Assembly (NCBI GenBank): GCA_030698805.1
Contig: JAUYMA010000009.1
Location: 89,208-153,207 of the forward strand
DNA length: 64,000 bases
Reading direction: 5' to 3'
Source: Nanobdellota archaeon
GTDB taxonomy: Archaea > Nanobdellota > Nanobdellia > Pacearchaeales > GW2011-AR1
Shown here: positions 8,817 to 17,812 of the stretch, in pieces
Position numbering within the stretch: position 1 is the stretch's first letter
How the letters are laid out: every line of letters begins with the position of its first letter
Notes under the pieces: model-generated
Database searches by the model: none
What the model saw: the letters and a program-made list of their open reading frames with translations, nothing else
Told to the model about the DNA's origin: nothing
Made by a program: the position numbers and the translations under genes

Positions 8817-10235
8817 ATGGTAAAGAAAATTGCCGAAAACATTTGGGAAATTGAGAAAGAGGGAAAGATGAATGTTCCTGGAGTTATACTTGCCTCTGAT
8901 GTTTTGATGGATAACATTAAGAAAGATGGGAAAACTATGGAGCAGGTAAAAAATGTCGCTGCTTTGTCGGGAATTGTTGAGAAAAGCATTGCTATGCCTG
9001 ATGCTCACCAAGGCTACGGATTTTGCATTGGAGGAGTTGCCGCTTTTGATTTGGAAAAAGGGATTATTTCTCCGGGAGGGGTGGGGTATGATATTGGATG
9101 CGGAGTGCGATTGCTTGCAACAAACATTACTAAAAAGGACTTTATGTTTAAAAGAAGGGCAATTTTAGATGATTTGTATAAGAGAATTCCTTCAGGAGTT
9201 GGTAAGGATTCTGAATTTAAGCTAGAAGATAAGGAGCTTGATAGAGTTCTTAATGAGGGGATGGATTGGGCAGTTGATAAAGGATATGCAACTAAAGAAG
9301 ACAAAGATAGAATGGAAGATTCTGGATATATTGAAGGTGCGGATGCTTCTAAGGTTTCGATAAGGGCCAGAGCAAGAGGGCGAGGACAGCTTGGAACTTT
9401 AGGCTCAGGAAATCACTTTTTAGAAATTCAAGAAGTAGAGACTATTTTTGACGAGAGGACTGCCAAAGCCTTTGGGCTTACAGATAAAGAACAGATCGTG
9501 ATTTTGATTCATTCTGGCAGCAGAGGTCTTGGACATCAGACTGCTTCAGATTATATTATGAAAATGGAGAAGGAGTATGGTTTCAAGCATTTGCCTGACA
9601 GGGAATTAGCTTGTGCTCCTATTAATTCTCAGCTTGGTAAGGATTATCGAGCCGCAATGTCCGCAGCTGCAAATTTTGCTTTTGTTAATAGACAGTTAAT
9701 GACCTACCAAGTCAGGAAGAGTTTTGAGAAATTCTTCCCTAAGAAAGAAGTGAAGGTTGTGTATGATATTGCTCATAATATTGCTAAATTTGAGGAACAT
9801 GAAGTTGATGGGCAGAAATGCACTTTATGCGTGCATAGAAAGGGGGCGACTAGGTCTTTTGGCCCTGGAAGAATTGAAATTCCCAAGGTTTATAGGAAAA
9901 TAGGACAGCCCATATTTATTCCAGGTAGCATGGGCACTTATTCGTATGTTCTTGTAGGAACTAAGAAAGCCGAGGAACTTTCTTTTGCTTCGACTGCTCA
10001 TGGAGCAGGAAGGGTTTTGTCCAGAAGCTATGCTATCAAAAATTTAAGGCCTGAAGTTGTAAGAGGAGAATTGGAGAAGTATGATGTTATTATTAAAGCA
10101 GGGAGTGCAAAAGGGATGCTGGAGGAAGCTCCTGCAGCTTACAAGGATATTAATGAGGTTGCGCGTGTTTCTCACGATCTAGGAATTGGAAATTTAGTTG
10201 CAAGATTGAAGCCCCTAGCGGTTATGAAGGGATAA
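8817..10235 (+). CDS. rtcB: RNA-splicing ligase RtcB
   Basis: GGVAAFD, GGVGYDIGCGVRLL, GTLGSGNHFLEIQ, HSGSRGLGHQ, CVHRKGATRSF, GSMGTYSYVLVGT, TAHGAGRVLSR. Confidence 0.97.
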   Translation: MVKKIAENIWEIEKEGKMNVPGVILASDVLMDNIKKDGKTMEQVKNVAALSGIVEKSIAMPDAHQGYGFCIGGVAAFDLEKGIISPGGVGYDIGCGVRLLATNITKKDFMFKRRAILDDLYKRIPSGVGKDSEFKLEDKELDRVLNEGMDWAVDKGYATKEDKDRMEDSGYIEGADASKVSIRARARGRGQLGTLGSGNHFLEIQEVETIFDERTAKAFGLTDKEQIVILIHSGSRGLGHQTASDYIMKMEKEYGFKHLPDRELACAPINSQLGKDYRAAMSAAANFAFVNRQLMTYQVRKSFEKFFPKKEVKVVYDIAHNIAKFEEHEVDGQKCTLCVHRKGATRSFGPGRIEIPKVYRKIGQPIFIPGSMGTYSYVLVGTKKAEELSFASTAHGAGRVLSRSYAIKNLRPEVVRGELEKYDVIIKAGSAKGMLEEAPAAYKDINEVARVSHDLGIGNLVARLKPLAVMKG

Positions 10236-10326
10236 GATTATTAAAGATTTAAGAGTTTGATTTTTGATGCCAAGGTTAAGATCGGTTAAAAGAAAGCTTA
10301 CTGTCTAGGAATTGATTATTTATAGA

Positions 10327-11094
10327 TTATTTTTCCTTGGGGTTTTTTGAAGCTTTCTTCCAGAACAATTCAAAATATTCCTTGCAATCATCTGCGACTG
10401 GTTTTGATTTAATCAATATGCCAACTGGCTGTTTGGCCCATGAAATAATAAGCAGCTTATCCCTATTACACTCCCAATTTCCAGGGATAGGAAAACTAGA
10501 ATATCTTATCTCCATCTTTTTATCTTTTTTTCCTATACTTTTGTTGAATTCCGAATCTTTTCCTTCAAGATTGCAGATTCCTCTAAACTTTATCTTTCTC
10601 AAAATGTCTTTTATGCTGAAATAAAAGCTGTCTGCAAGCTGACCATATTCTTTTTTATGCATATAGAAAAATATATTTTCATCATTTTCATCCATTCCAT
10701 TAATAAGCTTTTCATATGCGGTTTTCAGACCATTTAAACCGACGAAAACCTCTGCTTCCTGGCGGGGTGGCAAGTTATTCAAATGTTCTAATTCAGGGAG
10801 TATTCTTTCAAATTCTAACTTTTGCGCTTCAATTTCCTTGGTTTTTTTGTTAAGAAATTCTTTAATATTATTTGGAGTGGCAGCTTGAAAATATTTTGTC
10901 TTTTCTTTAATTATAAAACTGACTAACCCTTTATCGATAAGCCTATTTAGAATTTCATAAATATTAGAGTAAGCAACTTTAGATTTGCTAACGATTGGAC
11001 CGACCGTAGTTGAACCAATTTCAGCTAAGGCAATATAGACTTTGGCCTCTCCAGATGTCAGGCCCATCTTTATTAAATTATTCACAACTTCCAT
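10327..11094 (-). CDS. TrmB-family transcriptional regulator
   Basis: N-terminal HTH LIKMGLTSGEAKVYIALAEIGSTTVGPIVSKSKVAYSNIYEILNRLIDKGLVS. Confidence 0.88.
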   Translation of the reverse strand: MEVVNNLIKMGLTSGEAKVYIALAEIGSTTVGPIVSKSKVAYSNIYEILNRLIDKGLVSFIIKEKTKYFQAATPNNIKEFLNKKTKEIEAQKLEFERILPELEHLNNLPPRQEAEVFVGLNGLKTAYEKLINGMDENDENIFFYMHKKEYGQLADSFYFSIKDILRKIKFRGICNLEGKDSEFNKSIGKKDKKMEIRYSSFPIPGNWECNRDKLLIISWAKQPVGILIKSKPVADDCKEYFELFWKKASKNPKEK

Positions 11095-11129
11095 GGCTAA
11101 ATGATTTTCTAGAGGTTAAAATATCTTTC

Positions 11130-11159
11130 TATTATACACCCTGTACAGGATAGATAATA
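11130..11159. promoter_or_regulatory. 30-bp imperfect palindrome, candidate operator
   Basis: TATTATACACCCTGTACAGGATAGATAATA: 12 of 15 symmetric pairs match; core CCTGTACAGG is perfect; abuts the TATA-like ATATTTAAATA of the 11206 gene. Confidence 0.6.
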
Positions 11160-11205
11160 TTTAAATACTGTAGTAATCGTTTAATAGTGACAATTTGGAG
11201 TCAAG

Positions 11206-12063
11206 ATGAAAAACACACTACAAAAAATGATTGGAACTGCGGTTTTGGGAACAGCTTTAGCTTTGCCTATTGCTGGAAACGCAAATGATGTAAAAGTTGA
11301 GATGCCTGCTCAAGTTCAGGAAAAAATAGAATTAGATGCACCTGTTGCAAAGCTGAAACCATTCGGATTTATAGATACAAGATTTGCAGATTCTTACAAT
11401 CCAAGTGTAGGATTCAAAATTGGCAAGGGATGGGTAAATCAAAGTCTTATTGTTGGAGGCTTGGAAAACGTCTTTACCGAAGGAGATGCTTTATCAGGAT
11501 TTACATGGTTAAATACGGACTTTGGATATGGTGTTCCTAATGTTGAGACTTTAGTAGAACAGGATTTCGGAATTAATTATGATTTTCCGATTATGAAAGT
11601 TGAGAACGGTCCTAAATTGCTCCAAGGAAAGCTTACTTTGAATTTAGGCGGCCAGTATTGGAAATATTGGGGCGGCCAATTAGGCGAGCATGATTATGTT
11701 TTTGATTCAGGATTAACTTGGAGTGGGGTTATAGATTTTAAGGTATTGAACAGACATTTATTTCCTCATACTGGAGTTAAAGAAGGAAATTATGTCTCTT
11801 TAGAATTATCTAAGAGATTGAATTTAGGCTCCAAGGGAGATTACTCATTCTCTTTTACGCCAAGTGTGAACTCAACATGGAGTGACGATTTCTTCCAAGA
11901 AGGAGATGGATGGACTGTTGTCCAGACAATTGGCAAGTTAGAAGTTTCCAAGGGCAAGAATTCAGCTTATGTCGCAGGCGGTCATCAGTTTAATATAGAT
12001 GGCGATACTAGAAACAAGCCTAGCAAACCAATAGTTTACTTAGGTTTATCAAGGGCCTTTTAG
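11206..12063 (+). CDS. Secreted protein resembling a bacterial outer-membrane beta-barrel
   Basis: Sec-type signal MKNTLQKMIGTAVLGTALALPIAGNA; alternating aromatic/polar strands; C-terminus ...VYLGLSRAF ending in Phe. Confidence 0.6.
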   Translation: MKNTLQKMIGTAVLGTALALPIAGNANDVKVEMPAQVQEKIELDAPVAKLKPFGFIDTRFADSYNPSVGFKIGKGWVNQSLIVGGLENVFTEGDALSGFTWLNTDFGYGVPNVETLVEQDFGINYDFPIMKVENGPKLLQGKLTLNLGGQYWKYWGGQLGEHDYVFDSGLTWSGVIDFKVLNRHLFPHTGVKEGNYVSLELSKRLNLGSKGDYSFSFTPSVNSTWSDDFFQEGDGWTVVQTIGKLEVSKGKNSAYVAGGHQFNIDGDTRNKPSKPIVYLGLSRAF

Positions 12064-12099
12064 ATTTTCTAGATTCTTGACAGAAAGATTAAAAAATAC

Positions 12100-12237
12100 T
12101 CATCCCCTAGGTTTATCATGAACCCTATCAGATTCTTCTGAGCTGTCTTCAGCAAGTTTTTCTTTTAATTCATATTCCAATTCTTTTCCTAGGGAAATAT
12201 CTTGCTGGAAGGCCAGTGTATCTCGATAATTGCGCAT
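12100..12237 (-). CDS. Possible small acidic protein (45 aa)
   Basis: MRNYRDTLAFQQDISLGKELEYELKEKLAEDSSEESDRVHDKPRG; TATA-like TTTTATATA about 25 nt upstream. Confidence 0.35.
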   Translation of the reverse strand: MRNYRDTLAFQQDISLGKELEYELKEKLAEDSSEESDRVHDKPRG

Positions 12238-12279
12238 ATATAATAAAGGAGAACTTGTATATAAAACTAACTTTAAAAA

Positions 12280-14082
12280 ATGGCTAAAATAGAACAAAAA
12301 AATTCACGAGAAAAGATAGACTTCAAATATAACATGAAGGTGTATTGGAGTTTTATTAGAAAGTACAAAAAATTACTTTTGATAATCATAGCTTTAGCGC
12401 TTCTTATTGAAGCATCTTATATTGCAGATAAATTCTTGTTTAAGATTATTATAGATAGGGGAACTGAATACGCTAATGACACTCTGCCCTTGGACAAATA
12501 TGTCCAGATTTTATTTGCAGTGGCGATTGCCTTTCTTTCTTATGGGTGCTTCCGAGTAGTGTTTAAGTGGATTTACATACATTATCTTAACAGGTTAAAT
12601 GCTCATTTAATTATTGATCTAAAGCAGAGGTTCTTTAATCATATTCTAGGCTTATCTTATAGTTTTCATACTACTCATAAGACAGGGTCATTAATCTCAA
12701 GATTGATGAGGGGAGCAGGAGGCATAGAGAGAATGACTGATTTCATCATCTTCAATACACTTCCTCTTGCATTCCAATTTGTCATAGTCGGAGCTTCTTT
12801 GCTTTATTTTGAGGTTAGTACTGCTTTTGTTGTATTGCTCACAGCAGTAGTTTTTATTGGATATAGCTTGGTAATCCTGCGTTTTCAAAAAGCTTCTAAC
12901 ATTTATAAAAACAAATGCGATGATATCGAAAAAGCTAATGTCGCAGATATATTCACCAACATAGATTCTATCAAATATTTTGGGAAGGAAGCTAACATAA
13001 GGGGCAGGTTTGCAAAGCTAAGCACGACTACTAAGAAAGCGGCAGTTAAGCATTGGGATTATTTTAGATGGTTTGATGCAGGCCATTCTTTAATACTTAT
13101 AATTGGGACTTTTTTCTTAATTTACTTTCCTCTAAAGAGTTTTCTGGCTGGAGAAATAACTTTGGGCACGGTGGTGTTTATTTATACAGTCTATGGGAAT
13201 ATAGTCGGGCCTTTATTTGGATTTGTGTATGGGGTAAGGGGATATTATCATTCCATGGCGGATTTCCAAGATCTGTTCCAATATGGGCGAATAGATCAGG
13301 AAGTTAAGGATTTGCTACATTCAAAGGAAATGAAGGTTCAGCATGGGGGAATAGAATTTAAGGATGTTGCATTTAGGTATCCTAGCAGGCCAGTTTTTCG
13401 CAACTTCAATTTAAAGATAAAACCTGGAGAAAAAGTAGCTTTAGTGGGACATTCGGGAAGTGGCAAAACTACCCTCATCAAACTTCTTTATAGGTTGTAT
13501 GACGTTGAGAAGGGCCAAATTCTTCTAGATGGAAAGGATATTCGTGAATTCAAGCAAGAGAATTTGAGGTCAGAATTGAGTATTGTTCCACAAGAATGCA
13601 TTTTATTTGATGATACTATTTACAACAACATTTTATTTTCTAGGCCAGGAGCAACAAGAAAGAATGTAATGCAAGCTATGAAATTTGCACAATTAGATAG
13701 AATTGTAAAAGTTTTTCCAAATAAAGAGCAGACTGTTGTGGGAGAAAGAGGAGTAAAGTTGTCGGGAGGGGAAAAACAGAGAGTTTCCATAGCAAGGGCT
13801 ATTTTAGCCAATAAAAAAATAATTGTTTTGGATGAGGCCACTTCTTCTTTGGATTCCCATACTGAGAATGAGATACAAAAGGATTTGCATGAACTACTTA
13901 GAGGAAGGACTGCTATCATAATTGCCCATAGGCTTTCGACTATCATGCATGCCGATAAGATAATTGTTTTGGATAGGGGAGAAATTGTTCAAGTCGGAAA
14001 GCATAACGATCTGATAGGGAAAGATGGCCTTTACAAGAAGCTTTGGGATCTGCAGAAAGGGGGATATTTGCAGGAGGAATGA
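12280..14082 (+). CDS. ABC exporter, fused permease/ATPase (Atm1/MsbA-like)
   Basis: Six-TM N-terminal domain; Walker A GHSGSGKT, signature LSGGEKQR, Walker B IIVLDEATSSLD. Confidence 0.93.
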   Translation: MAKIEQKNSREKIDFKYNMKVYWSFIRKYKKLLLIIIALALLIEASYIADKFLFKIIIDRGTEYANDTLPLDKYVQILFAVAIAFLSYGCFRVVFKWIYIHYLNRLNAHLIIDLKQRFFNHILGLSYSFHTTHKTGSLISRLMRGAGGIERMTDFIIFNTLPLAFQFVIVGASLLYFEVSTAFVVLLTAVVFIGYSLVILRFQKASNIYKNKCDDIEKANVADIFTNIDSIKYFGKEANIRGRFAKLSTTTKKAAVKHWDYFRWFDAGHSLILIIGTFFLIYFPLKSFLAGEITLGTVVFIYTVYGNIVGPLFGFVYGVRGYYHSMADFQDLFQYGRIDQEVKDLLHSKEMKVQHGGIEFKDVAFRYPSRPVFRNFNLKIKPGEKVALVGHSGSGKTTLIKLLYRLYDVEKGQILLDGKDIREFKQENLRSELSIVPQECILFDDTIYNNILFSRPGATRKNVMQAMKFAQLDRIVKVFPNKEQTVVGERGVKLSGGEKQRVSIARAILANKKIIVLDEATSSLDSHTENEIQKDLHELLRGRTAIIIAHRLSTIMHADKIIVLDRGEIVQVGKHNDLIGKDGLYKKLWDLQKGGYLQEE

Positions 14083-14474
14083 GGGCACATATTAGAAGGG
14101 AAGATTTTGAAAAAGCTTATGAAGATTTGGGAGATAAGAATAAAAAGGAACTGAGTGAAATACAGAAAGAGTTAGCATTGGCTGTGGAGAAGAATGAAGG
14201 CTCTTCTAAGTTGATCAAAGATAAAGCGATAAAGAAAAGAATAGCCCGAATTTGCCTTAGATTAGCTGAAGAAACTCCCAAGCAGGAGATTTCGATAATG
14301 GAAACTTCTTATATCATTACTGGAAATTTTGTTTATTATAATTATGATGATCCTCTGGATGAAATAATTGATGTTTTTAGCGAACTAGAACTGCCAGTGG
14401 AACAGCTATCTTGGGATATATTCAAGCTCTGGGATGTCGCGATAAGCCGATTAAAAAGATATTTAAGAAAATAA
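14079..14474 (+). CDS. Hypothetical protein (131 aa)
   Basis: ATG at 14079 overlaps the ABC exporter stop (ATGA). Confidence 0.6.
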   Translation: MRAHIRREDFEKAYEDLGDKNKKELSEIQKELALAVEKNEGSSKLIKDKAIKKRIARICLRLAEETPKQEISIMETSYIITGNFVYYNYDDPLDEIIDVFSELELPVEQLSWDIFKLWDVAISRLKRYLRK

Positions 14475-14664
14475 TGGATCAATTAATTACATTTAAAACT
14501 TCACTCCTTACTTACAAATTGTTTAAATTATTAGATTTTATGGAATGTGACAAAAATGAGAATCCGAGCCAAAATAGAATTAATAATTATAGCAGTAATT
14601 GTTTTAGAATTGCTTTTTTAAATTTTAACAAAATTTAAAAGGTGAGATATTTCTATAAATATGA

Positions 14665-14844
14665 CCCTCCATAACTCAACGGTAGAGTGGCCGGCTGTAG
14701 TCAATATACTTTAAACTCCTAGGGAGTTTAAGGTGACTAGCGCAGATTTTCCTTGAAGGAAACAAGATGAAGCGTGATCAGGTTTTGCTCGTTAGAGCAG
14801 AATGACAGAACCCGGTATACCCAAGTTCGACTCTTGGTGGAGGG
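14665..14844 (+). tRNA. tRNA-Tyr(GTA) with 110-nt intron at 37/38
   Basis: Exons 14665-14700 and 14811-14844; acceptor CCCTCCA/TGGAGGG, D arm ACTC..GAGT, anticodon stem GCCGG/CCGGT, T arm CCAAG-TTCGACT-CTTGG; C1-G72 typical of archaeal tRNA-Tyr. BHB: CTGT (14695-14698) pairs ACAG (14805-14808) with 3-nt bulges AGT and AAC. Confidence 0.93.
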
Positions 14845-14896
14845 ATAGAGCAATACTGTTCTACTTTTAGTATAATGGGCGAATTACCAACTATTT

Positions 14897-17158
14897 CTAG
14901 ACTCTTCTTTTCCTATAAGCGAGCCTGCCTGCAGCAATGATCCCTGTTAAGGCTAAGAGGATAACAATGAGGTAAAGGCCGCCATATCTACTTTGCTGGG
15001 CTGAGTCAAAGACTCCTACGACTGCCCCTGTAATTCTTGATAATCCTGCTTTTGGCTTAGGTTCTACTTCCTGCTCAAGGGTTACTAGTTCATTTTCTTC
15101 AATTTTTTGTTCATCTTCTTCATTCAACTCTATTGAATTTTGGTTCATTACCAGCAGTGTTTCTGACTGATTTGTTGTGATAGTAGTATTTGTCCTGTTT
15201 ATAGGCGCAGGTACTGATGAGGAAGACGATCCCCCGCTCGATCTACTACTAGAAGAGCCAGGGGAGTTGTCTTGGGGCTGTGATGCAGGTAGTGCAATGT
15301 TAAATAATACTGAGGCGACCTCGGTGTTATTTTGGGTATTGTTCATTTCTTTCCTGCAATATGTTGTGATGCGGTATTCACCGTTGGCTTTGCTTGATTC
15401 TTGCGCCATAAAAGTCATGTTATCATCTGTAGAGAGAGTTTTGTTAGTTATTCCAGAATCTAAGGTATAATAGCAGCTTCCACTTTCTGACAATGAAATG
15501 TTAACTAAATAATTATCGACATTATAGGTTATCGCTTCAGGACTTACTATCCTGATAAATGAAGGAGCAACTTCATTGTCAGAGGTAAAATTAACAAAAA
15601 ATCTTACATCTTTGCTTGTTATTGTAGAAGTGTTCATACAACTTGCAATAAAGTGATAAGTGTCGAATGTTCTATTCTTAGCTTCAAATAAGTAAGAAGA
15701 ACTAAACGAAACATTATCTACTTGCAACATAGTGTAATTGGTTTTTCCTGCATCCAAAGTATAATTACAGTAGTCCATAGGGCTTTCAGTAGCGAGTGAG
15801 AAGTTCAGACTTTGTATTTGATTTAAGTTATATATTGCGTCTTTTTGAGGGGAATGCACGATTATAGCTGAAGATTCATCATTTGAAGAACTATTTTCAG
15901 AGGTAAAATTAACAAAAAATCTTACATCTTTGCTCAGGTTTTTATTTCCAGCAGTATCTTCGCATTCTGCAATAAAGTGATAAGTGTCGAATGTTCTATT
16001 CTTAGCTTCAAATAAATAATTTGAAGTGAAGGAAGTGCCTGCGGAATCTCTGTTCATTGTATAATTGGTCTTGCCAGAGTCTAAGGTGTAACCACAGTAG
16101 CTAGGCTCATTTGTTTGTACAGTGAGAGTTAATTCGCCAATACCATCAAAGTTGTAAACCTTTTCTTCTTCAGGGGAAACTATGGTGATTAACGGAGAGG
16201 CATTATCTGAAGTATTATTTGTTTCTTCACCATCTTCATTTCCTACGGTGCCATTTAAGATGACAATCTTCCTAGATTCAGTGCTTTCTTGATCTCCACT
16301 TTCAGCTTTGAAATGTCCTTGAATTGTATAATTTCCTAATATCAGATTGGAGAAGACCCGACCATACTTATTTTGCTTTGCATCATATAATGATTTAACT
16401 TCAGAGGCATCTATCGCCTTGCTCTGGATTATTACTTCATCAATTTTTCCGTCCCAGTAAGATTCTTCATCGACCGCCCCTCTTCCTATTACTAGGCTGG
16501 ATGAAGAATGATCTATTGCAGTAGTTAAGTCCCTACTTCCTGTTAATTCTCCATTTAAGTATAATTTAGCTTGCGAACCGTCATAAGTTGCAACCACGTG
16601 AGTCCAGACATCAGTTTGCAAATTTCCCCTTACATAAGTGTGGTCATAATCATTAACAAAGAAATTAATCCCTCCATCATAATATGCTATTCCATAGCCA
16701 TCTTTCCAGTCAAAATCACTTGATTTCATTAAAACCGCTGCATATTGGTGAAGGGAGTCGGGATTTATCCAAGCTGAAATAGTAATATCTTTGCTATCGA
16801 AGCTCGAATCATGATTTACTTCTAAATAATTTCCCCTATCAAATGTAGTTGAATTTCCGAATTTTCCAGCAGAAATAGAGAGCGTGCCTTGCATAGTTGC
16901 ATCATTATTATAAGAACTAAAGTCTTCCATAGCATCTGATTGAATGCTATCTATTTGCAGCCAAAGGCTTAAAGAGTTATCAAAGTCTAAGAAAGTATAA
17001 TGGTTTTCTGAGGAGGTAGTTTCCAATGCCACTGGAATTTCTGAAGAATTTAGTAATGAATTATGCAAGGGTGTAGCAGCATCAAACTCTATTATAGCAG
17101 CAGTACCCAGAGAAGAAAACATTATCATGCTCAAAACGATCAGTAAATTTAGCCTCAT
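14897..17158 (-). CDS. LamG-domain surface protein with repeated Cys modules and C-terminal TM
   Basis: LamG-like segment (GNSTTFDRGNYLEVNHDSSFDSKDITISAWINPDS...YLNGELTGS...IDEVIIQSKAID); repeated CxYTLDxGxTNxTM modules; C-terminal LYLIVILLALTGIIAAGRLAYRKRRV. Confidence 0.85.
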   Translation of the reverse strand: MRLNLLIVLSMIMFSSLGTAAIIEFDAATPLHNSLLNSSEIPVALETTSSENHYTFLDFDNSLSLWLQIDSIQSDAMEDFSSYNNDATMQGTLSISAGKFGNSTTFDRGNYLEVNHDSSFDSKDITISAWINPDSLHQYAAVLMKSSDFDWKDGYGIAYYDGGINFFVNDYDHTYVRGNLQTDVWTHVVATYDGSQAKLYLNGELTGSRDLTTAIDHSSSSLVIGRGAVDEESYWDGKIDEVIIQSKAIDASEVKSLYDAKQNKYGRVFSNLILGNYTIQGHFKAESGDQESTESRKIVILNGTVGNEDGEETNNTSDNASPLITIVSPEEEKVYNFDGIGELTLTVQTNEPSYCGYTLDSGKTNYTMNRDSAGTSFTSNYLFEAKNRTFDTYHFIAECEDTAGNKNLSKDVRFFVNFTSENSSSNDESSAIIVHSPQKDAIYNLNQIQSLNFSLATESPMDYCNYTLDAGKTNYTMLQVDNVSFSSSYLFEAKNRTFDTYHFIASCMNTSTITSKDVRFFVNFTSDNEVAPSFIRIVSPEAITYNVDNYLVNISLSESGSCYYTLDSGITNKTLSTDDNMTFMAQESSKANGEYRITTYCRKEMNNTQNNTEVASVLFNIALPASQPQDNSPGSSSSRSSGGSSSSSVPAPINRTNTTITTNQSETLLVMNQNSIELNEEDEQKIEENELVTLEQEVEPKPKAGLSRITGAVVGVFDSAQQSRYGGLYLIVILLALTGIIAAGRLAYRKRRV

Positions 17159-17254
17159 AATTTGTTTAAGCCCCTAAAATATTTAAAAGAAAGCAGTATA
17201 TTTTTGTACATCTCTTTTTAGAAGAGAATTTTTATATGGCAGGCGTTATCTTAT

Positions 17255-17812
17255 TTGATGTTTAAACTATTTTTCAAGTTCAAGTATCCTAAAATACTTT
17301 TATTAGCAATGTTCATAGTCCTTGCTTATTTTACTTTTGACAATCCCCGAGTAGAAAGATTTGTTAACGATCTTGAAGATCTCAAGTATTTAGGTATTTT
17401 TATTGCAGGAATATTTTTCTCCTTTGGTTTTACAGCCCCATTTGCTGCAGGATTCTTTATTACTTCTAATCCTGGAAATGTACTTGTAGCCGGGATTGTG
17501 GGAGGATGTGGCGCTTTAATTGCAGATTTAATCATATTTAATTTTGTCAGATCTTCTTTTCAGGATGAATTTAATAGATTAAAGAAGAACAATGCTTTAC
17601 TGCAGAGTAATAAATGGATTGAAAAAAGGTTAGGTAGGAAAGTAATGGTTTATTTAATGTATGTTTTCGCAGGATTTCTTATAGCTTCTCCCTTGCCTGA
17701 TGAGGCAGGCATGGTAATGTTAGCTGGACTTACCAAAATAAAGACAAACATGGTGGCTTTGATAGGCTTAACTTTAAACACTCTTGGAATAATCCTTCTT
17801 CTGCTGATTTAA
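17255..17812 (+). CDS. Polytopic membrane protein
   Basis: Several hydrophobic helices; ASPLPDEAGMVMLAG. Confidence 0.7.
   Translation: MMFKLFFKFKYPKILLLAMFIVLAYFTFDNPRVERFVNDLEDLKYLGIFIAGIFFSFGFTAPFAAGFFITSNPGNVLVAGIVGGCGALIADLIIFNFVRSSFQDEFNRLKKNNALLQSNKWIEKRLGRKVMVYLMYVFAGFLIASPLPDEAGMVMLAGLTKIKTNMVALIGLTLNTLGIILLLLI

Noticed and set aside
8637-9304. Minus-strand ORFs overlapping rtcB and its upstream gene
   Set aside because: Antisense shadows with atypical composition
14411-14638. 75-aa plus ORF before tRNA-Tyr
   Set aside because: Overlaps the 14079-14474 gene out of frame and has no recognisable features; a shorter ORF at 14556 is more plausible
14701-14810. Possible C/D or H/ACA guide RNA in the tRNA-Tyr intron
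   Set aside because: GTGATCA is one mismatch from box C and ACA occurs near the 3' end, but no box D (CTGA) or pseudouridylation pocket was found
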